From Blastocatellia bacterium (GTDB lineage: Bacteria > Acidobacteriota > Blastocatellia > UBA7656), in the NCBI GenBank assembly GCA_022615215.1, contig JAKEHD010000751.1, forward strand, positions 1 to 16,584: a DNA stretch of 16,584 nt. Reading direction: 5' to 3'. Below the pieces are notes generated by a model. The model did no database searches. It saw nothing but the letters and a program-made list of their open reading frames with translations, and was not told the DNA's origin. This document shows positions 1-8,456 of the stretch, piece after piece (the first letter of the stretch is position 1; every line of letters starts with the position of its first letter). The position numbers and the translations under genes are program-made.

Positions 1-404
1 CCCTCGAAACGGGTCGCATAGTAATCTCCGACCGATACACCGATTCTACGGTCGCTTTCCAAGGGTACGGCCGCGGGATTGACCTTGAGGTCATAAACGA
101 ATTGAATCGCCTTGCGACCGACGGGCTTGCGCCGGATCTCACGATCTTGCTCGACCTGATGCCGGAAGCGGCCCGTGCAAGGCTCGACGCCCGGCAGAGC
201 GCGGTCTCATCCGAGCAGGGAATGACGCGATTCGAAGACGAGGCGGGCGAATTTCACGCGCGGGTGCGCGAGGGTTACTTGAAACTCCTCGCCGCTCACC
301 CTTCGCGCATTCGCCCGGTCGATGCATCGGGCACGGCCGATGAAACGCACAGGTCGGTGCTCTCGATCGTTTTGCCGCTCGTTGAAAGGGCGAATGATGA
401 ATGA
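1..404 (+). CDS. tmk: Thymidylate kinase, C-terminal part (5' end outside window)
   Basis: Thymidylate kinase phosphorylates dTMP to dTDP with ATP in the cytosol, a step needed for dTTP supply. The frame is open from base 3 and ends in TGA at 402-404, giving about 133 C-terminal residues of a protein that is usually 200-220 long. Visible family marks are the DRY motif (30-38) followed by S-T and the glycine/arginine LID-type stretch QGYGRG (60-77), then the PDLTILLD strand (about 132-155), which is typical of bacterial Tmk. The start and the P-loop lie upstream of the window. An internal TTG at 102 would give a shorter ORF, but it falls in the middle of the conserved domain and is not a real start. 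The stop codon lies inside the first copies of a heptamer repeat that follows. Confidence 0.9.
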   Translation, partial: LETGRIVISDRYTDSTVAFQGYGRGIDLEVINELNRLATDGLAPDLTILLDLMPEAARARLDARQSAVSSEQGMTRFEDEAGEFHARVREGYLKLLAAHPSRIRPVDASGTADETHRSVLSIVLPLVERANDE

Positions 405-452
405 TGAATGATGAATCGATCTGCCGTTCATCATTCATCGTTCATCGTTCAT
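393..452 (+). repeat. Heptamer direct repeats arranged as a long hairpin
   Basis: Three tandem copies of AATGATG (393-413) are followed by a short spacer and four copies of C(G/A)TTCAT (425-452), which pair with the first set, partly through G-T wobble in RNA. An AT-rich stretch (453-463) follows. The last tmk codons and its TGA stop lie in the left arm. The shape could act as a transcription terminator or an RNA-stabilising hairpin for tmk. The run of T is interrupted, so the terminator role is uncertain. Confidence 0.7.
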
Positions 453-466
453 AATTTATTTTTGTT

Positions 467-1258
467 ATGCTTGACGACGAACTTATAATCGAGACGCCCG
501 AGCGCGTCGAGGTGCATTACATTCTGGCCAACGTGGGCAACCGCTTCCTCGCCGCAGCGATAGACCATTGTATACAGGTCGTAGCCCTCACGCTCGTGTT
601 GATCGTTGCCGGAGTCCTCACCGATTGGAGCCTCTTCGATTCGATGGGGACGTGGACGCTTGCGCTGACGGTGCTTGCGGTTTTTGGCATATACTATGGC
701 TACTTCGTCGCGTTCGAGACGCTCTGGAGCGGGCAGACGCCGGGCAAGCGAATCATGCGATTGCGCGTCGTTCGCGAAGACGGCCGCCCGGTCAGGTTCT
801 TCGAGGTCTTCGTCAGAAACCTGCTTCGCCTGATAATCGATCTGCAACCCACGTTCTCTTATGCGGTCGGCGTGGTTTCGATAATCTTCAGCCCGCGTTC
901 GAAGCGAATAGGGGATTTCGTGGCCGGGACCGTGGTCGTAAAAGAGCGGGCGACGGAAGCGCCGTCGCTTGAGGAGATAATAAAAATATCCGAGATAGAG
1001 CAGGCGCGATTCGAGCGCGCCGCGCCTGCATCTTTCACCGCCAACACGCGGTTGCTCGACGAGCGCGAATTGCGCGCGGTCGAGACCTTCCTCAAGCGCA
1101 GGTTCGAACTTCCCGAACCGAATCGCAGCGTCCTGGCGGCGCGAATCGCCCAACCCATTTCGGCCAAGCTAGGCATTGCGACCGATCAACTCTCGCCCGA
1201 AGCCCTGCTCGAAGAAATCGAGCGTCAACACCGCGCCCAATCACGCTATTTCGACTGA
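467..1258 (+). CDS. RDD-family integral membrane protein
   Basis: This 263-residue protein carries an RDD domain, a membrane domain of poorly defined function (some members are linked to ion transport). The family pattern is clear: N-R-F-L-A-x-x-I-D at residues 25-33 with the first Arg and Asp, hydrophobic segments at about 36-52, 63-83 and 116-140, the GQTPGKR loop at 89-95 ahead of LRVV, and KRIGDFVAGTVVV at 146-158. The last 90 or so residues are hydrophilic, probably a cytoplasmic tail. The ATG at 467 is the first possible start, because an in-frame TAA lies just upstream. No Shine-Dalgarno is visible before it, only the AT-rich end of the hairpin, so translation may be leaderless or coupled to tmk. 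It lies 62 nt after tmk on the same strand. Confidence 0.85.
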   Translation: MLDDELIIETPERVEVHYILANVGNRFLAAAIDHCIQVVALTLVLIVAGVLTDWSLFDSMGTWTLALTVLAVFGIYYGYFVAFETLWSGQTPGKRIMRLRVVREDGRPVRFFEVFVRNLLRLIIDLQPTFSYAVGVVSIIFSPRSKRIGDFVAGTVVVKERATEAPSLEEIIKISEIEQARFERAAPASFTANTRLLDERELRAVETFLKRRFELPEPNRSVLAARIAQPISAKLGIATDQLSPEALLEEIERQHRAQSRYFD

Positions 1259-1273
1259 AAAACATGCAAGGGA

Positions 1274-1436
1274 GCAGGGGTGCGGGGGAGCAGGGGTGCT
1301 TCTCCTCTACCGCCTCAGTCGGAACCCACATCTCGCAATCGAGGTGCAGGGGTGCAGAGATGATCAAGCGATCAGGTGCGGGCGAGTAAATGACTGAGAG
1401 TATCTCCCCTGCACCCCTGCTCCTCTGCACCCCTGC
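1274..1436. repeat. Five-copy 10-bp unit in opposing orientation between convergent genes
   Basis: The unit GCAGGGGTGC occurs at 1274-1283, 1290-1299 and 1346-1355. Its reverse complement GCACCCCTGC occurs at 1411-1420 and 1427-1436. The first two copies sit in a direct repeat of 13 bp (GGAGCAGGGGTGC). The outer pairs can fold into a long, strongly paired stem. The element fills the 201-nt gap between the convergent ends of the RDD gene and groEL, so it may serve as a two-way transcription barrier or mRNA end. This is inference; no U-tract is attached. I see no gene in this gap. Confidence 0.75.
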
Positions 1437-1459
1437 TTTCTCTCTCTCCTGCTTGTTTG

Positions 1460-3085
<1,626 letters not shown>

Positions 3086-3115
3086 TTCTGTATTCTCCTA
3101 ACTTGAAAAATCTAC

Positions 3116-3430
3116 TTATTTGCCTTTGCCCTTTGCGGCTCTTTCGATAATGCCGAGGATGTCATCCTCGCGCAGGATCAGGTACTCTTCGTCGTCGAGC
3201 TTGATATCGCTGCCCGCGTATTTGCCGAAGAGCACACGGTCTCCCGCTTTGACTTCGAGCGGGACGCGCTCGCCGCTATTTAGCACCTTGCCGTTCCCGA
3301 CAGCGATGACCTCGCCCTCCTGCGGCTTTTCCTTCGCTGTGTCAGGAATGATGATGCCTCCCCGAGCCTGTTCTACTTCCTCGATTCGCTTGACTATCAC
3401 CCTGTCGTACAGTGGCCTTATGTTTGCCAT
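3116..3430 (-). CDS. groES: Co-chaperonin GroES (Hsp10)
   Basis: GroES forms the heptameric lid that closes the GroEL chamber in an ATP-dependent way. At 104 residues it is slightly longer than the usual 95-100. Visible family features are the N-terminal IRPLYDRVIVKR, the mobile loop around GGIIIPDTAKEKPQEG (residues about 24-39), the GEVIAVGNGK strand, and the VLFGKYAG and DEEYLILREDDILG segments near the end. The extra length is a C-terminal basic tail (AAKGKGK). The ATG is preceded by AAAGGAG. It is the first gene of the groES-groEL operon and lies downstream of a consensus promoter with an HrcA-type operator. Confidence 0.98.
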   Translation of the reverse strand: MANIRPLYDRVIVKRIEEVEQARGGIIIPDTAKEKPQEGEVIAVGNGKVLNSGERVPLEVKAGDRVLFGKYAGSDIKLDDEEYLILREDDILGIIERAAKGKGK

Positions 3431-3501
3431 GATGTTTCTTCACGCTCCTTTCTTTATTGAATGAAACCCCTCCTGTTATGAGAGCGCGGCCATACGGATG
3501 G

Positions 3502-3528
3502 CTGGCACTCTCCCAGTGAGACTGCTAA
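3502..3528 (-). promoter_or_regulatory. CIRCE-type operator (HrcA binding site) of groESL
   Basis: Read on the minus strand, the site is TTAGCAGTC, nine spacer bases, then GAGTGCCAG. The CIRCE consensus is TTAGCACTC-N9-GAGTGCTAA, so the arms match 8 of 9 and 7 of 9 with exact 9-9-9 geometry. It directly abuts the -10 box of the groES promoter (3528-3533), so bound HrcA would cover the transcription start. CIRCE/HrcA control of groESL is established in many bacteria. hrcA itself is not in this window. Confidence 0.88.
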
Positions 3529-3556
3529 TTATATTTTTTGATTTCGAAGCTGTCAA
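3528..3556 (-). promoter_or_regulatory. Consensus sigma-70-type promoter of groESL
   Basis: On the minus strand a perfect -35 TTGACA (3551-3556) and a perfect -10 TATAAT (3528-3533) are separated by exactly 17 bp. The -35 box contains the TGA stop codon of pta (3553-3555), so the promoter begins inside the last codon of the upstream gene. A promoter this strong fits a heat-shock operon that is held down by the overlapping CIRCE site at ordinary temperature. Confidence 0.9.
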
Positions 3557-4566
3557 TAACTATTCGATTTAGTGGCCTGGGCCTGGACTGCCGTGATGGC
3601 TATGGCATCGCGGATATCTTCGGCCTTGCATCCGCGAGAGAGGTCGTTAGCGGGGCGCGCAAGTCCTTGAAGTATGGGACCGATGGCCGAGCCTCCGGCG
3701 AGACGTTCGACGAGTTTATAGGCGATATTGCCTGCTTCGAGGTTGGGGAAGATAAGAGTATTCGCGCGCCCTGCAACGGGACTGCCGGGCGCTTTCCTGT
3801 CGGCGACGGCAGGAACAATCGCGGCATCTGCCTGAAGTTCGCCGTCAACGAGCAGGTGCGGGGCGCGCGCGCGAATCGTGCGGGTGGCTTCTATGACTTT
3901 ATCGACGAGCGGGTCGCTCGCGCTCCCTTTGGTCGAAAAAGAGAGCATAGCGACTCGCGGCTCCGATTCGAGCATAGCCCGCGCCGAATCGGCCGACGCT
4001 ATGGCTATTTCGGCAAGCTCGGCCGCCGAAGGATTGATTACCACTCCGCAGTCGGCGAAAACGAGCGCGCCGTTTGGAACGAAGGGATTATCGGGGATAA
4101 CCATGAGGAAGAAACTCGAAACGACCTTGAGGCCTTCTCTAGGACCGATGCAGCGGAGCGCCGCGCTTACCGTGCGAGCGGTCGTATGATTCGCCCCCGA
4201 CACTGTGCCGTCTGCGTGACCTTCGCGCACCATCATGTTGGCGAAGTAGAGCACATCTTCCATCTGCCGATGAGCTTCTTCGAGAGTCACACCCTTGGCG
4301 CGGCGGGCTTCATAGAAAGCCTTCCCGTAGCGTGCGCGTTCGGGAGAATTTTCATTATCGAGTATCGAGACACCGGTGAGTGTGACGCCGATACGTGAAG
4401 CCTTATCGCGTATCGCGTCTTCGCGGCCGATGAGTGTAAGGCGAGCGATGCGTTCGGCGGCGACGAGGGCAGCGGCCTCGATAGTGCGCTCGTCTTCGCC
4501 TTCGGGCAGGACTATATGTTTAGGGTCGGCGGCGGCTCGCGCCCGAATTCGTTCAAGCACCTGCAT
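3553..4566 (-). CDS. pta: Phosphate acetyltransferase
   Basis: Pta interconverts acetyl-CoA plus phosphate and acetyl phosphate plus CoA in the cytosol. With acetate kinase it makes ATP from acetyl-CoA or activates acetate. The 337-residue protein is the short form, with only the PTA/PTB domain. It shows the N-terminal IVLPEGEDERTIEAAAL, the DGTVSGANHTTARTVSAAL block (about 119-137), the SSFFLM and VFADCGV strands, SFSTKGSASDP (about 209-219), DGELQADAAIVP, and the C-terminal NTLIFPNLEAGNIAYKLVERL and PILQGLARPANDLSRGC motifs typical of the family. No acetate kinase gene is visible nearby. Its stop codon is embedded in the groES -35 box, so readthrough from pta into groESL is also possible. 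Confidence 0.95.
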   Translation of the reverse strand: MQVLERIRARAAADPKHIVLPEGEDERTIEAAALVAAERIARLTLIGREDAIRDKASRIGVTLTGVSILDNENSPERARYGKAFYEARRAKGVTLEEAHRQMEDVLYFANMMVREGHADGTVSGANHTTARTVSAALRCIGPREGLKVVSSFFLMVIPDNPFVPNGALVFADCGVVINPSAAELAEIAIASADSARAMLESEPRVAMLSFSTKGSASDPLVDKVIEATRTIRARAPHLLVDGELQADAAIVPAVADRKAPGSPVAGRANTLIFPNLEAGNIAYKLVERLAGGSAIGPILQGLARPANDLSRGCKAEDIRDAIAITAVQAQATKSNSY

Positions 4567-4665
4567 TGAGTAGTAAGACCTCCGCGATGAAAATATCAGA
4601 GCGAGATTGTAACGGATTCCGGCGCGGAGGGCGAGGAAGCGGCGGGCAGATTTTTGGCGATTAAG

Positions 4666-4829
4666 GTTTCGCCGCTATGCCGGAGCAACGCTTTCAAGGA
4701 CGGCAGCAATGTTTTCGCGGCTATATCACAGCAATGCTTTCGAGGACAGCCGTAGTATTTTCGCGGCTATACCACAGTGATGCTTTCGAGGACAGTCGTA
4801 GTATTTTCGCGGCTATGCCGCAGTGATGT
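4666..4829. repeat. 46-bp tandem repeat, about 3.5 copies
   Basis: Units beginning TTTTCGCGGCTAT start at 4712, 4758 and 4804. A diverged first copy starts at 4666, giving an exact 46-bp period. The units carry the shared core CGAGGACAG-CGTAGTA, with single-base changes between copies. The partial last copy runs into the left arm of the neighbouring inverted-repeat element. Confidence 0.85.
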
Positions 4830-4967
4830 GCGGCAAGTCTCGAACTTGCCGGGCCACTTCGCTAAAACTCTTTCGGGCTACGCCCGGCGCGGGGCGCAGC
4901 CCCTTATGATAAAAAGGACGATCCCGGAAGGTCGAAGACCATCCGCACATCACTGCGGCGAAGCCGC
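4809..4967. mobile_element. 159-bp MITE-like element with 25-bp terminal inverted repeats
   Basis: The left arm (4809-4833) and right arm (4943-4967) are inverted copies matching at 23 of 25 positions, with a perfect 17-bp core (GCCGCAGTGATGTGCGG at 4817-4833). Inside are smaller hairpins, such as CGGCAAGT/ACTTGCCG starting at 4831 and the palindrome CGGGCTACGCCCG. No protein is encoded. This looks like a non-autonomous or REP-type intergenic repeat. I cannot identify a target-site duplication, because the left end merges with the tandem array. Confidence 0.65.
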
Positions 4968-5269
4968 CTCCATGACTCGTGCAGATAAAGGTGAATTGCA
5001 TAACCGGCCAATCCCCTCAGCCCTTCGTGGCAATCCCGGTCGGAAGGCAAACCGGCAATCACGGCGCTATATAAAGACGCATTTTGGCGGCAAAGTAATG
5101 CAAGCGCGGCAAGCCTCGCGGGATCGATTGTGGATTTGACACATGGGTGTCTTTATATTTCCGCTCTCTTTGTTGGATTGAAGCCGCGAAATCTTTTATG
5201 GATGATTGATTTATACTGTGCGCGGCATGCATTGAAACTTTTCATCGAGAGTTCGGGTATGAGCGACTT

Positions 5270-5379
5270 TTATTTGGAGTGCGGCGGCCCGGACAAGAAA
5301 GAAATCTTTAGCCGCTTTCCTTTCGTGAGAGGCTCCTGTCGCAGCCAAATCGCCGCCTCGGGGGGCGCACTCCAAATAA
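5270..5379. repeat. 110-bp inverted-repeat element
   Basis: TTATTTGGAGTGCG (5270-5283) and its exact reverse complement CGCACTCCAAATAA (5366-5379) flank 82 bp that itself contains GCGGC and GCCGC patches, so the whole can fold into a stem. It lies 64 nt beyond the end of the deacetylase gene and may shape the 3' end of that transcript. From memory, similar motifs of GGAGTGCGGCGGC recur between genes in several soil bacteria, but I could not search for this. Confidence 0.65.
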
Positions 5380-5443
5380 GATTCCGTGCTGAGAAAGTTT
5401 CATTTTACCCCGCGCACATTATACCGAACGCTCGCCGTGCGGC

Positions 5444-6427
5444 TCATTCTGATGTGACGCCTGCGAGCTTCAGTATGAAATCAGGTGTGGCAGGCTCTCC
5501 GCGAAAGAATTCCCCTTTCATTCCTTTTGTGATCGCCCATCGGTGCAACCAAGTTATGCCTCCCGCGCCTGTGTAAGTGTCTGCCGAACGATAGGCTTCG
5601 TCTTTCAAAGCCTCTTCGAGAGTGATGAATGCGTATCCGCGCCTTTTCATCATTCGGGCGAGGTCGTCGAAATGGTCCGCATTCAGCGCGTTGGCGTGGA
5701 GCAGGAGCACCTGTTTGATTTCGTAACCGAAGAGAACGGCTGACTGCTTCTCGAAGTATTCGAACTTCTTTTCCAGGTAAGGAATGTATGCCTCGGCTAT
5801 GCGCTTCATCGAACGCCTGTCGCCGTTTTCGATGGCCCTGTCGTAGGCGCGAGCGAATATCCATTCGGAGTTGTCTATCGTGACAGGAGCGACCGTGTAA
5901 CCGCGCCCTGCGAGGAACTCTTCGAATCGCTGCTTCGTCTCAAAGTCTCTTCCCGTGTGAAGATAAGGGTGGCGAAAGTAGCGCGGCTTTTTACCCTTCT
6001 CGGCCAGGAGTTGCGCGGTTGCCTCTTCTCCGCGAATGACATCATCCTGAAACTCCGCGAGCGGCGTGGTGTTCAGATCTATGTGAGAGAAAGTATGATT
6101 GCCGAGTTCAAGCCCCGCATCTATCCACATGCGAAGCAGGGCGACGCGCGATTCATCCCGCTTGCCGTCACTGAGCAATTTGTTTTCGTTTACGAACCCG
6201 ATTGCCGGGACTCTCTTCGACGTGATGCTTTTCAGAAGACGGGCGGTTATCTCTCTCTGAGATTTCAGATCGCGGCGAGTCGAGACTACAGGCAGGTCGT
6301 CGAACGTAACGGCCACTTCTCTGCGGGCCTGCTTTTGAGGCGCGCGGCCCTGAGATTGAACGTTGGCCGCAAAAGAGGCCGCAAGCAAAAAGGCGAAAGC
6401 GGCCATTGCGAATGTTTTGGATTTCAT
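5444..6427 (-). CDS. Exported polysaccharide deacetylase (NodB-domain) family protein
   Basis: NodB-fold enzymes remove acetyl groups from N- or O-acetylated sugars, such as chitin or peptidoglycan, using a divalent metal. This 327-residue protein starts with a signal peptide (residues 1 to about 26, KSKTFAMAAFAFLLAASFA with an Ala-rich end), so it should act outside the cytoplasm. The motifs are present: TFDD at 41-44 (catalytic Asp and metal Asp), HTFSH at 111-115 (metal histidines), RHPY at 152-155 (motif 3) and LLLH at 241-244. After the first 240 residues the C-terminus is not the usual NodB ending. The substrate cannot be told. An AGGAG ribosome-binding site precedes the ATG. It follows the methyltransferase gene by 39 nt on the same strand, so the two may be co-transcribed. 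Confidence 0.88.
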   Translation of the reverse strand: MKSKTFAMAAFAFLLAASFAANVQSQGRAPQKQARREVAVTFDDLPVVSTRRDLKSQREITARLLKSITSKRVPAIGFVNENKLLSDGKRDESRVALLRMWIDAGLELGNHTFSHIDLNTTPLAEFQDDVIRGEEATAQLLAEKGKKPRYFRHPYLHTGRDFETKQRFEEFLAGRGYTVAPVTIDNSEWIFARAYDRAIENGDRRSMKRIAEAYIPYLEKKFEYFEKQSAVLFGYEIKQVLLLHANALNADHFDDLARMMKRRGYAFITLEEALKDEAYRSADTYTGAGGITWLHRWAITKGMKGEFFRGEPATPDFILKLAGVTSE

Positions 6428-6466
6428 GAAAGCTGTCTCCTATAAGATTTCCGGTTGAGATTGTTT

Positions 6467-7135
6467 TCAGCCACTCTTTCTCGCCTCGATAACGAGCAGG
6501 AGGGGAAAGCCGAGGTACTTCGAAGCTGCGGGGATCGTATCTATCAACGCCTCGTCTCCGAAAAATTCGTGATGCGCGAGATCGCCGAATCCCGCGCCTT
6601 CGATGGTGTTCAGGTAGTCGTCTACAGTGTGGCGGACAGCGCCTAATCGAAACTCTGTGCCTGATCGCTCGAAGTTGGCTTCAATCCCTGCGGCGGCCAT
6701 CTCAGGGTGATAGACAGAAAAGACCATGCGGCCTCCCGGTTTCAGGACGTTATGAGCTTCTCTGAAAACGAGCGGCAGGTTGTCGAGGTGCTCGCCTACG
6801 AGCGCGCACAGAGCGGCGTCGAAGCACCCGGCTCTCAGGGGCAGCGGTTGTTGGAGGTCTGCCCTTGCGAGCGGCACTTCGGGATGATTGCGATGCGCTA
6901 TGTTCAACATCCCTGTTGAGAAGTCTATGCCTACGGGTTGGCTTCCTGCCGCGATCATCTTTTTCAGATTGCGCCCCGTGCCGCAACCGGCATCGAGGAT
7001 TTGCTCGTCAGGTTCAGGCGAAAGAATATCGAGAGTATATCGCGCGTCCATCGCCACGACCGGATTGGGCGTTCTGTCATAAGTGTCGGACCAGTAATCG
7101 TAACCTTCTTCGACTCTCACATGCCGGACTTTCAC
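6467..7135 (-). CDS. Class I SAM-dependent methyltransferase
   Basis: This is a 222-residue Rossmann-fold methyltransferase. Motif I is clear (ILDAGCGTGRNL, residues 46-57), followed by the acidic end of strand 2 (VGIDFSTGML), the ADLQQPLPL turn, and the post-strand-4 segment with VLKPGGRMVFSVYHPE. This arrangement resembles the UbiE/BioC-like methyltransferase group, but the acceptor cannot be predicted. The start is a GTG at 7135, preceded by AAGGAG at 9-nt spacing, which is a convincing ribosome-binding site. It ends 39 nt before the deacetylase start and may share its transcript. Confidence 0.88.
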   Translation of the reverse strand: MKVRHVRVEEGYDYWSDTYDRTPNPVVAMDARYTLDILSPEPDEQILDAGCGTGRNLKKMIAAGSQPVGIDFSTGMLNIAHRNHPEVPLARADLQQPLPLRAGCFDAALCALVGEHLDNLPLVFREAHNVLKPGGRMVFSVYHPEMAAAGIEANFERSGTEFRLGAVRHTVDDYLNTIEGAGFGDLAHHEFFGDEALIDTIPAASKYLGFPLLLVIEARKSG

Positions 7136-7284
7136 CCGTGCCGTCTCCTTATCGCTTTAAAAACGGTTTGATCGATTCGATGGTAAGAAATAATTTTATA
7201 CGATGGCCCATCAAGCTTGCATACAAATACTTTCGCTGCGATGCCCGTGCGCCGGACTCTCATCACGTCGACATCTTCACAAAT

Positions 7285-8286
7285 TTACTTTTTCAGGTGC
7301 TCGCCGAAGAAGCCTGTGAGTCGGTCGCCGTACTCGCGCTTGGCTCGGCGGGCCGAGCGCGCGTGAGTGACGCCTTCGACTATCCATAGCTCTTTCTTTC
7401 CCGGCAGCGCGTCGTGTATGTTCTCCGAGTGCTGCACTTCTATAAGGTCGTCATCGGTCCCGTGAACGAGAAAGACCGGGCACTTTATCCGATCGGCGAG
7501 GGCGAGCGGGGATACCTGTTCGACATCGAATTTGCCGCGATAGTTTGCCACGCGGATCACGCTCCACAAGACGGGGCTTATCACAGCCTCCGGCAACCCC
7601 GTGACCCGGCGGACGTATTCGCCAGTCACCCGGCGCAATGACGCAAAGGGACTGTCGGCCCACACGGCGCGTATCCAGGGAAGTTGGGCCGCTACCTGCA
7701 AGGCTATGGCTGCGCCCATCGATTCGCCCGCAAGACCTATGCGTTCTTTATCGATCCCCTTCTCTGCGATCAACCACTCGATGACCGTCTCCACGTCGCG
7801 GCGTTCATAGAAACCATAAGTGACATACCGGCCTTCGCTGTCGCCGTGCGCGCGGCCGTCGAAGACCAGCACGTTGAAGCCCGCCTGCCTCAGCACGAGG
7901 GATGCGCGTATAACGGATGTTCGATTGTTGTTCACCCCGTGAAGCACGACCACCGTAGGCGCATCCGCGCTTTTCTGCATCCACCAGCCGTAAAGCTTCG
8001 TGCGGTCGAAGGACTCTATCACGATGTCTTCGAATGCGATGCCGATGCGGCGCATCAAACTTCTCAGGTGCGGCCTTTTGAGATGGGGAAGCCGTTTGAG
8101 TCTGGGACGTATCAGAATGCTCGACAACTGATAGGTAGCTGCTCCGATCAACAGGGTCAGCGATCCGGCTGTGCCTATGACCAGGCCCGCCATTTTCAAC
8201 CAGGGCCTTAGAGGTTTGCTCGCCGCCTTTACGGAAGGCTCCGCGGCCGACGCTCGCTTTTCATTATCGCTCTGTACTTCGTACAT
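7285..8286 (-). CDS. Membrane-anchored alpha/beta hydrolase
   Basis: This is a serine hydrolase of the alpha/beta fold, about 333 residues. A hydrophobic segment at about 33-58 (AGLVIGTAGSLTLLIGAA) should anchor it in the membrane, with the catalytic domain following. Motifs seen are LHGVN (oxyanion region, about 116-120), the nucleophile elbow GESMG (188-192, Ser 190), HGTDDD (about 276-281, the acid) and a late His in GVTHAR (about 309). The family includes esterases, peptidases and thioesterases, and the substrate is unknown. An ATG at 8286 and a GTG one codon earlier (8289) are both possible starts. The GAGGAG site sits 7 nt before the ATG, so I chose it. A promoter is visible upstream at 8319-8346, so it is probably transcribed on its own. 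Confidence 0.87.
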   Translation of the reverse strand: MYEVQSDNEKRASAAEPSVKAASKPLRPWLKMAGLVIGTAGSLTLLIGAATYQLSSILIRPRLKRLPHLKRPHLRSLMRRIGIAFEDIVIESFDRTKLYGWWMQKSADAPTVVVLHGVNNNRTSVIRASLVLRQAGFNVLVFDGRAHGDSEGRYVTYGFYERRDVETVIEWLIAEKGIDKERIGLAGESMGAAIALQVAAQLPWIRAVWADSPFASLRRVTGEYVRRVTGLPEAVISPVLWSVIRVANYRGKFDVEQVSPLALADRIKCPVFLVHGTDDDLIEVQHSENIHDALPGKKELWIVEGVTHARSARRAKREYGDRLTGFFGEHLKK

Positions 8287-8318
8287 CACTGATCTCCTCT
8301 ACCGAAAGGACTAAATTC

Positions 8319-8346
8319 ATTATAAGGTACGATGCAATAAAGCCAA
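8319..8346 (-). promoter_or_regulatory. Probable sigma-70-type promoter of the alpha/beta hydrolase gene
   Basis: On the minus strand, TTGGCT (8341-8346) and a perfect TATAAT (8319-8324) are spaced 16 bp apart, about 30 nt before the hydrolase start. The -35 match is 4 of 6. Confidence 0.5.
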
Positions 8347-8456
8347 GAGTTGTTCGTCGGACGATTTTTTACAATCTTTTTCGTTCTGTGCGGACAGGGC
8401 CATGCCTGAGAGCGAACCGGGTTGTTTTGCTGATCCTGCCATTGGCCCCGTGCGCT

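Larger units (their letters stand above)
4567..5443. other. 877-nt gap without a convincing gene, filled with repeats
   Basis: Between the pta start and the deacetylase stop I find no ORF that resembles a protein. The open frames here, including a 120-codon plus-strand frame at 4777-5139, are read through repeat DNA. Read in order, the gap holds the pta upstream region, a 46-bp tandem array (4666-4829), an element with terminal inverted repeats (4809-4967), unremarkable sequence (4968-5269), and another inverted-repeat structure (5270-5379). Confidence 0.7.

Noticed and set aside
3538..4398. 286-codon plus-strand ORF opposite pta
   Set aside because: It is antisense to conserved pta and overlaps the groES promoter, with no recognisable product.
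4666..4829. Possible CRISPR array (regular 46-bp period)
   Set aside because: The whole unit repeats without variable spacers, and there are no cas genes, so it is a simple tandem repeat.
4777..5139. 120-codon plus-strand ORF
   Set aside because: It runs through the 46-bp tandem array and the inverted-repeat element. The protein has no domain signs and its residues follow the repeat sequence.
8290..8456. Possible terminator after nrfA
   Set aside because: Only an imperfect GGGCCA/TGGCCC pairing with a long loop and interrupted A/T tracts is present, which is too weak to call.
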